Source: Chlamydomonas sphaeroides
Taxonomy: Eukaryota > Chlorophyta > Chlorophyceae > Chlamydomonadales > Chlamydomonadaceae
Assembly (NCBI GenBank): GCA_001662425.1
Contig: BDDC01000088.1
Span: forward strand, 54,665 to 118,664
Direction of reading: 5' to 3'
Length of the DNA: 64,000 nt
This document shows, one piece after another, positions 57,701-64,000 of the stretch (position 1 is the first letter of the stretch; each line of letters opens with the position of its first letter). The position numbers were made by a program, and so were the translations under genes. The notes under the pieces were generated by a model. The model saw nothing but the letters and a program-made list of their open reading frames with translations. It did no database searches and had not been told where the DNA came from.

Positions 57701-60700
57701 ACCCGAGCCCAGCCCGGCGCCGGCCGGCCTCGAGCCCATCCCCAGCAGCCGGCCCGACGGCGTGGGGCCGGCGTCTGTGCCCACACCCGACCCACGCAGC
57801 TTTCAAGGCCCGGGGCAGGGCCAGGGCTCCCGCCCACCCCTCCGGAACGGGACGACCCCCGCCGAGGCGGACGACAGCGACAACAACAGGGCCCTGGCCA
57901 TTGGTATCGGCGTCGGCGTCGGCGTCGGCGCGACAGGGCTATGCGTGGCGGCCGCGCTGGCGGTTTGGGCCGTCCGCGCGCGCCGGCGGCTGAGGGAGAA
58001 GGCCGCGGCCGACAAGGCGGCCGCAGAGGACGGTGGCGCGCCCGGGACGGCGGTGCCTTTGTCTGTGCGCGCGGCCGAGGGCAGCCGCGACGGCAGCAGC
58101 TCGGGCGGTGCCGGCGCGGTGCAGCTATCGTCCGTGGTGGTGGAGTGCATCGACGGCGCGGCGAGCGGTGAGCGCTGCCGCCGCTTGTGCGTTTCCAGGC
58201 ACTGCCCTCCCGACTGTGCTGCGCCCCGCACCCAGTCCCGTGCGGCGAGTGCTGCGAGCAGTGCATGAGCCTCCCGGCTGACGGCCAATGCCTGCGCCTC
58301 CCGGCTGACGCCGGGCCCTGTGCTCCCTTGGACAGGGCCCGGTGGCAAGGTGGCGGCCCTGCAGTGGCACGACTCGCTTTCCCCGCAAGGCAGCTCGGTC
58401 TCGGGGCGACCGGGCTCGGGCTCGTACGGCCCGCGCCCCGTCACCGGCGGCAGCATAGCGGCAGCAGTCACACCAGCTGCGGCTGCCGCGGCTATGACCG
58501 GGCCAGGCGGCGCCGTCGCGGTGGGAGCGCGTGTGCTGCCCCATGGCGGGCTCACGTCGCGCTCGGACGTGGGCTCCACTGCGCAGGCCACGGCGATGAC
58601 ACTGTCGGGCGTGACGATCACCTCGACCCTGTCGGGGAGGCTAGGGCAGGGGGCGGGCACGGGCACGGGCACAGCCGCAGGCATCGAGGCGCTGGCTGTG
58701 GAGCAGCGCCTGCTGGCCAAGACCGGCGACGCGGGCAGGCCAGAGGTAGCGGCGGGCGCGCCCGGCGGCGGGTCGTCCGCCCCGTCCAGCGGGACCGACG
58801 AGCTTCGCAGCAGCACGGCGGGGGGCACCGGCAGCACGGCAACGGGCTCTTCGGCGCCCGGGGGACCGACGCCTGGGGTGAGCATAAGGAACGGCTGCCT
58901 GATTTGGGTTGCACGCCGTTGGGGTCCCCGCGCCGAGCGAGGGTGGAGCTGCCTGCCTGCCGGGGCGGTGCGAGCGCAAGCGCGCACTTACAAACCCTCG
59001 TGCTGCTGCCGTACCAGGCGCTGCAGCTGCCGTACCTGGAGCTCCACATCGGGCGCAACGTGATGGTGGACGTGGACAACCCGGGCACATACTTGGGGCA
59101 CGGTGCGTGTGGGGCCGGACCGCCGCACGTGCCGCAGCAGCCGCAGCCCGCAGCCGCTGACCTGCCCGCCGGCACCGCTGGCACCCCTACCGCGCATGCG
59201 CTGCCTGACGCACTGGGCTCTGCATGCGCGCGGCCAACCCGGCGGTGTGGCCGCAGGCACGTCGGGCGTGGTGCGGCGCGGCAGCCTGCTGCAGCCCGAC
59301 GGCAGCTGGACGACGGTGGCGGTCAAGCTGCTCAACGCGCCGGCCGGAGACCAGACCAGCGACGCGGCCTTCCACCGCCACCTCAAGACGCTCGTGCAGG
59401 TGCGGCTGCGGCGCCGCGCCGCGCCGCCCAGCCGAGCCCTCGGCCGCCTCTGCGCCGATGCGCGCCCTGCTCACCCGCACACCATTGCACGCCGCCGTGT
59501 GCTGCCCGGGCGCCGTGCGGAGCCCTGCCTGCGGGCACGCCACCGCGCCGAGCACCAGCTACCGCTCCGCCTTGCCGCTGTGCAGGAAATCACGATCCTG
59601 GGCTCCGTGCAGCACCGCAACATCGTGCAGCTGCTGGGCGGCTCGCTGCAGTCCAAGCCAGGCGCCTGCTTCCTGGTGGAGGAGCTGTGCGGCAAATCGC
59701 TCTCGCACGCCATCTACGACGGTGAGGCCGGGTGCTGCCCGCGTGGCACTGGGCTAGGGCGCTGGCCCTGCTGCTGACCGGCGCAGCCAGCAAGGGCGCG
59801 TTGAGCTGGGCTCTTGCACCTGGGTGCGGCGCTGGTGTGGGCAGAGCGTGTTTTGAGCACGCGTGTGCCCCATGTCGGCTCCGTCTCGCAGCGTCCACGC
59901 CGTACAGCTTGGAACAGGTGCTGCGGTGGTGCTGCGACATCGCGCGGGGGTTGGCCTTCCTGCACCCCAAGTGCGTGTGGGCGAGGCAGCGGGGCCCGGG
60001 AGACTCCGCTAGATCTGACGGGCTCCTTCCTGGGCCAAATGCCCGGCCCAAAGCTGCACGCCGAAGCCCGGCCGCGGTCTCGAATGTCGTGTCCGGTGAC
60101 CTCGCCTCCGCCGCAGCATCATGCACCGCGACCTCAAGCCCAGCAACGTTCTTCTGGACGATGCCGCGGTAGCCAAGATCAGGTGGGACCGACAAAGAGC
60201 AGTTGCGCCTTGGCTTTGACCGCCGGGCTGACATGTGCCCCCGCCCTTATCCCCACTGCCTGCTGTCATGCACTGGATGCCGCCTGCCTGCCGCTTGCTC
60301 GCGAAGCGACTTCGGCTTAGCACGGTGAGCAAAACCTGCGTCAGACGGCTGCGCGTGCGTGTGGCTGACTTTCGTCGGTCCGCAAGAGAGGCCGCATTCA
60401 GCAAGCCCGCTGCGTGCTGGTGCCGGCCTGATCATAGCGCCCTGCTCGTCCCGTGGCCCCAGGTTCAAGGCGCACACCACCCTTCACACGAGGGACGCGG
60501 AGGTCGGCACGACCTGCTACATGGCGCCCGAGGTGGGTGCGAAGGGGACATGCGGCAAGTGGGCCGGGCGGCAGCGTGCACGGGGTCGGGCTGGGCAGCC
60601 GCCTACAGCAGCGTCTGTGCGCGTCCGTGCACTGCATCGGGTGTACCTCACCAAGGCGCCTCCTGCCGGCGGCCCACCCGCGACCTCTTCGCCCGCCCTC

Positions 60701-61393
60701 AGTGCTTTGTGTCAGCGGACGTCAAGGTCACGGCGGCTTGCGATGTCTACAGGTACGCCCTTCTCTATGGAAACTGCCGCCACGCCAGGGCCACAGTTTA
60801 CCATGCACTGCCTTCCCGCTCACCTCCGCACCGCCTCCCTGGCCTCTCCACCCCCAACACACACGCAGCCTGGCGGTCCTCATCAACGAGATGGTGACGC
60901 GGGCGCGGCCCTGGAGCGATGTGCGCACCGCGGTGGTGGGGTTCAAGGTGCGGGGCAGGCAGGCAGGGCGGCTGGCGGGCGTAGCGTGGGGCGCAGTGCC
61001 GTGGCGGGCAGCTGACGTCCGCCTGCCCTCCCCGTGCTGCCAGGTGGCCGTGGTGGGGGAGCGCCCGGACATGGCTCCGGAGGGGCACCCGCTGTGCCCG
61101 CCCGCCCTCCGCAAGATCATCCAGGTAGGCAACGCCGGAGTAGGCCCTGTGGTGCTGGGGTTGAGGTGTTGGCCGCCGCGTGCTGCCTCTGCGTTGTGCC
61201 GAGCCGCTTGCGCACGCACTGAGGCGCATCGCTGCGACGATGTTGCTGCGCGCAGGACGCATGGGCGCAGGAGCCGCAGTCCCGGCCGAGCAGCGCTGAG
61301 CTGCTCGCGCGGCTAGAAGCCCTGCTGGAGGAGGTGGCTGGCGGGGGCGCTGCAGCAGGCACAGGAGCGGGCTCCCAAGTTGAGGAAGCGTGA
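51795..61393 (+). CDS. Receptor-like kinase with C-type-lectin-like ectodomain
   Basis: Twenty-nine exons chain in phase to about 1724 residues: 51795-51903, 51988-52103, 52219-52305, 52420-52868, 53103-53272, 53485-53675, 53804-54208, 54347-54726, 54984-55157, 55321-55402, 55536-55698, 55906-56012, 56234-56416, 56643-56719, 56880-57097, 57238-57413, 57567-58167, 58336-58877, 59018-59102, 59257-59399, 59586-59721, 59892-59970, 60117-60182, 60307-60324, 60463-60532, 60703-60752, 60869-60947, 61044-61124, 61256-61393. A signal peptide (LWLAALLVVFLNVAAAQ) leads a lectin-like domain (~37-164: AARSCRSLGGQ to CGWSLPYMC), a hevein-like Cys cluster (~476-509: CGRTTGHACPSFMCC), a Pro-rich stalk, one membrane helix (~1138-1165) then RARRRLREK. 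The kinase has LGHGTSGVVRRG, VAVK, MHRDLKPSNVLL, SDFGLAR, GTTCYMAPE. Reading of exons 9-10 is least sure. Ligand unknown. Confidence 0.82.
54815..54841. repeat. TA/TATG-rich stretch in a receptor-kinase intron
   Basis: TGTATATATGTGTATATATA and flanking ATATGC form an AT-rich, partly palindromic island in an otherwise GC-rich intron (54727-54983). Confidence 0.9.
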
Positions 61394-63937
61394 ACTCAAC
61401 CCCGGCGGTCCAGTGCGGGCTATGCTTGCATCGTAGCGGGTTTACGGGATCGCATAGCAGTATGCTTATGCGGGCATGAAATCACAGGTGCGGGGATGGA
61501 GGCATAGGTAGCATGGGCAGGGCGTAGGCATTGGCGGCCGGGTGCATGGGTCATGGGGTGCTGCTGCACGCGCTGCGGCTTGAGCGCGCTGGGTGTAAGG
61601 GGCGTGCTGGTTGTTGGGATGCGATATGATGAACCCGGTTCCTAAAGAATGTCGTTGCCCGCAAGCGGCAAGCGCACTGGCTGCTGTTTGTGACGACTTC
61701 AAGGGATCTGCTTGGTTGCTGGCGGCGCGCAAGAACACGAGCCGTAGGGACGCTGACCATGGCTGCCGGCAGCGCAGCTCTATGCTCTGTGTCCTGCCTC
61801 CTACTTGAATGGGTTGCCGGCTGCATGTGCGGGCGGGCGGGTGCGCGGCCGCTGTGCGAAGGTTATGTGATGCTTGATGGTGCGGCTCGAATGCATGGCG
61901 TGATGCTCGGGCGTATTGGTTGTGCTGTATGTGCGGGTGGGGCCCTGTCGGCCCGGGTGCGCGCCGTGCTGGTGGGGTGGAGCTGTGATCGGGAGATTGC
62001 ATGTGTTTTGGACAACGTAATGGGAGCAGCCAAGGATGGAGGTGCGAACGCGGCATCCATGTACTGGGGCGCTCGTGGCGCCCCTTGCAGCCAGCGCGGC
62101 AATTAGGCCGCTCGGTGGGAGTGCTAGGTGCCCGCCCAGAGAGCACCCCGCTTTGGGAAAGGGGCGGGGGAACGCCCCGCACGGTACGCGTGGTGTTCCT
62201 AAGCTCCGGCGAGATTGCGCTGTGCGCGGTCTGTTGTACGCCGTCCGCACCAGTCCGGTGTAGCGCGCCGTGTGATGTGTAATCAGTATGCTGGGGCTTC
62301 ATGTTCCGCGCGCCCGTGGCCCAGCGCCATTTTCTCCCGGTGGGGTCCCCACGTACGTATACAGGACTCGTGTGATACCGCAAGCGCCAGCGCCCCGGGA
62401 TGTGCTGCAATGCAACCGCCAGACACCCGCATTTGCAGGGGGAACCAAGGCAGCCGTGAGCTACTCAGCGGTTGCAATGCAGGCACGCTTGACGTGCAGC
62501 CGTGATGAGCCCCGTCCGCGGCGCTGCAAGGGACACACCCTGCCCTCGCCTTTCCTTGCAGTAGTGTTGCGACGCGTGTGAGATGGGGCCCTCGCCAGCT
62601 GGAAGCCGAGGAGGGGCGCGATGGGTGGTGCAAGGAGCTGCAAAAGAAAGAAAAAAGGTGGCGGGGGCTGGGTTGACGGGGTTTCCTGGGGCTGCCAGGA
62701 GGATCCGCGCCCGAGCGCCGGCGGGGCCAAGGTGAGGAACCCCGGCCCTCCCCCTTACGGGAACGGAGAGGGCCGTAGCCGGCACGCCCGACCTCAACCG
62801 GCATCCCTGCTCCTCGTCGTACATGCGGATGTAACTGGCCGCTCCTTCGCGCGGCCTGGTACCGCCTGGTACCGCCACGCCCAACAACATGAAGGTCTTC
62901 CCCTCCCTCGCCCTGCTGCCCTCCGCACCGCTCCATGGGATGTGCCAGCTGACTCGTGAGGTTCCAGGACCGCCTGCCGATGCCCGCCTATACCGCTCTG
63001 CCCGGCGGGCCCCGCCTCAGAAGCCAGCATCCCCGCCCGCCAGCAGCCGCGTTTTGTGTGGATCTTCGACCTGCTCCTAGTCGCTTCTAGGCGCACTGCC
63101 TCGGGGTTTCCTGAACGACATTGCCAGCCGCCTGGCGGCGACGGTAGCGTGAGCCGGCCCGTGCGCGTCCTCATCCCACGTAGCGGCGCGCCGCCCTTGC
63201 CAGTGTGGGCTGGGCTGGGTGAGGAAGCTCTGAGCAGTAGAGCAGGCAGAAGGCTGCGCAAGCGGTCTAATCAATGTCTTACAAAACAGGTGGGGGCTTC
63301 CTGCCGTGAACCCCAGGCAGCGCGCCTCAATAGATGCATGGGCAAGGCGGGGTGCACATCTCATCGCTCGACCCGTGTACCCAGCAAGCAAATGACTTAT
63401 TATGAGCAAACAACGTGACGACGAGGTGCTGCTGCTCCGCCTTGCATGACGCGCCCCGCCAGCGCAACGGCGGTCAGTGCCCGCAGCCGGGCACGCAGCC
63501 CAACAGCGGCCGGGTCGTTACTTGGATGTCAGATCATTCCTGCACGTCACGTATTCTTCAGCACCCCGGTGGAGCCTCTGTTCCAAGCGGCCACGCTTCT
63601 CGCCACATCCTCAGAAGCCGCAACCCACGGTCGGGCCCTCCTGGTCAATAATATCTGGAAGCGCACCAGGCGGCGCGGTTGCCTAGCTAGCATAGCAGCC
63701 CATGCACGCAAGTATTGCGGATGGGCGGTGGCACGCTGTGGCGGTCGCGACTGTGCGCAGGCATCGCCATGCATGCCGAAGTAATGGTCCTCATGCCGCC
63801 CCGCATGCCGGTTTCATGCCGCCGCCACCCCTGCACGACGGCCGGTGCAGCCTTACGCGTCACACTATAGAACTCAAAGCCCCTTTGGGGATTTGGGTTT
63901 GAACATGTACATCGAAACTGGCAGCAAGCACGCACGC
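61394..63937. other. 3' flank of the receptor kinase; intergenic region
   Basis: About 2.5 kb with no supported gene. Long open frames on either strand are Arg/Pro/His-rich antisense pairs without exon-like structure. The left part is the receptor-kinase 3' UTR; the right part should hold the 3' UTR of the minus-strand gene that ends at 63938. Confidence 0.5.
61594..61598 (+). terminator. Candidate TGTAA polyadenylation signal, receptor kinase
   Basis: TGTAA lies 200 bases after the TGA stop, in a good position for a chlorophycean 3' end. Confidence 0.5.
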
Positions 63938-64000
63938 TCAGAACTTGGTGGTGTTGTACGGCGCGCCGAGAGCCTTGAGCGGCTGCGGCGCCTTGCACGC
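63938..64000 (-). CDS. Unidentified gene, C-terminal 20 codons only
   Basis: On the minus strand a frame open at the window edge reads KAPQPLKALGAPYNTTKF and then TGA. The composition (Lys, Pro, Tyr, Asn) looks like a real protein end rather than a chance frame. The rest of the gene lies beyond 64000. I cannot name it from 20 residues. Confidence 0.45.
   Translation of the reverse strand, partial: ACKAPQPLKALGAPYNTTKF

Noticed and set aside
60345..60377. An alternative exon giving ADFRRF in the receptor kinase
   Set aside because: It also fits phase, but gives DFR and five extra residues; the exon at 60307-60324 gives a perfect SDFGLAR.
61466..62410. 314-codon minus-strand open frame antisense to the receptor-kinase 3' flank
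   Set aside because: Arg/Pro/His-rich composition with no conserved block; typical of a shadow frame in GC-rich DNA.
1..64000. CRISPR arrays, bacterial operons, prophage or plasmid features
   Set aside because: Intron-rich eukaryotic genes throughout; the tandem repeats lack the unique equal-length spacers of a CRISPR array.

Overview
The window is nuclear DNA of a green alga, almost certainly a chlorophycean close to the Chlamydomonas/Sphaeropleales group. It is very GC-rich, and genes are split by many short GC-rich introns. It encodes a chlorophyll-biosynthesis Mg-chelatase H subunit whose reading matches the Chlamydomonas protein almost residue for residue, a plastid-type 3-isopropylmalate dehydrogenase, and a CRR1-like SBP-box copper regulator. 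Several genes carry a TGTAA-type polyadenylation motif downstream. There are two assembly gaps, at 6985-7355 and 17367-17701. I rebuilt gene models by joining frames at splice sites. Except for the two incomplete edge genes and the gap-interrupted gene, every model chains in phase from start to stop.

Layout: 2-2246 (+) C-terminal part of a TFIP11/STIP spliceosome factor; 3036-10512 (-) DNA ligase I, 20 exons; 11265-14468 (-) 3-isopropylmalate dehydrogenase, 8 exons; ~15198-18886 (+) a multi-pass DUF1295/steroid-reductase-like membrane protein; 20362-26646 (-) CHLH, 16 exons, 1398 residues; 29607-33471 (-) a Ser/Thr kinase with a long disordered N-terminus; 36696-38907 and 41244-42393 (-) two paralogous proteins of unknown function; 43360-50629 (-) a CRR1-like SBP/ankyrin regulator, 14 exons, 1709 residues; 51795-61393 (+) a receptor-like kinase with a C-type-lectin-like ectodomain, 29 exons; 63938-64000 (-) the last codons of an unidentified gene.

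The genes are unrelated housekeeping, regulatory and signalling genes, as expected for a eukaryotic chromosome; there are no operons. Intergenic DNA between 28 and 41 kb holds three decayed copies of one dispersed repeat with a shared protein-coding trace, and several ligase introns carry minisatellites.

Points most worth a second look: 18- and 22-nt microexons that carry essential motifs (the SBP zinc site of the CRR1-like protein and the DFG motif of the receptor kinase); five inferred GC-AG introns; the His-to-Gln change at a zinc ligand of the SBP domain; the unknown paralogous pair with a conserved fold region and Met/Pro-rich tails; and the lectin-kinase architecture. The only evidence is sequence reading; no transcript or database search was available.
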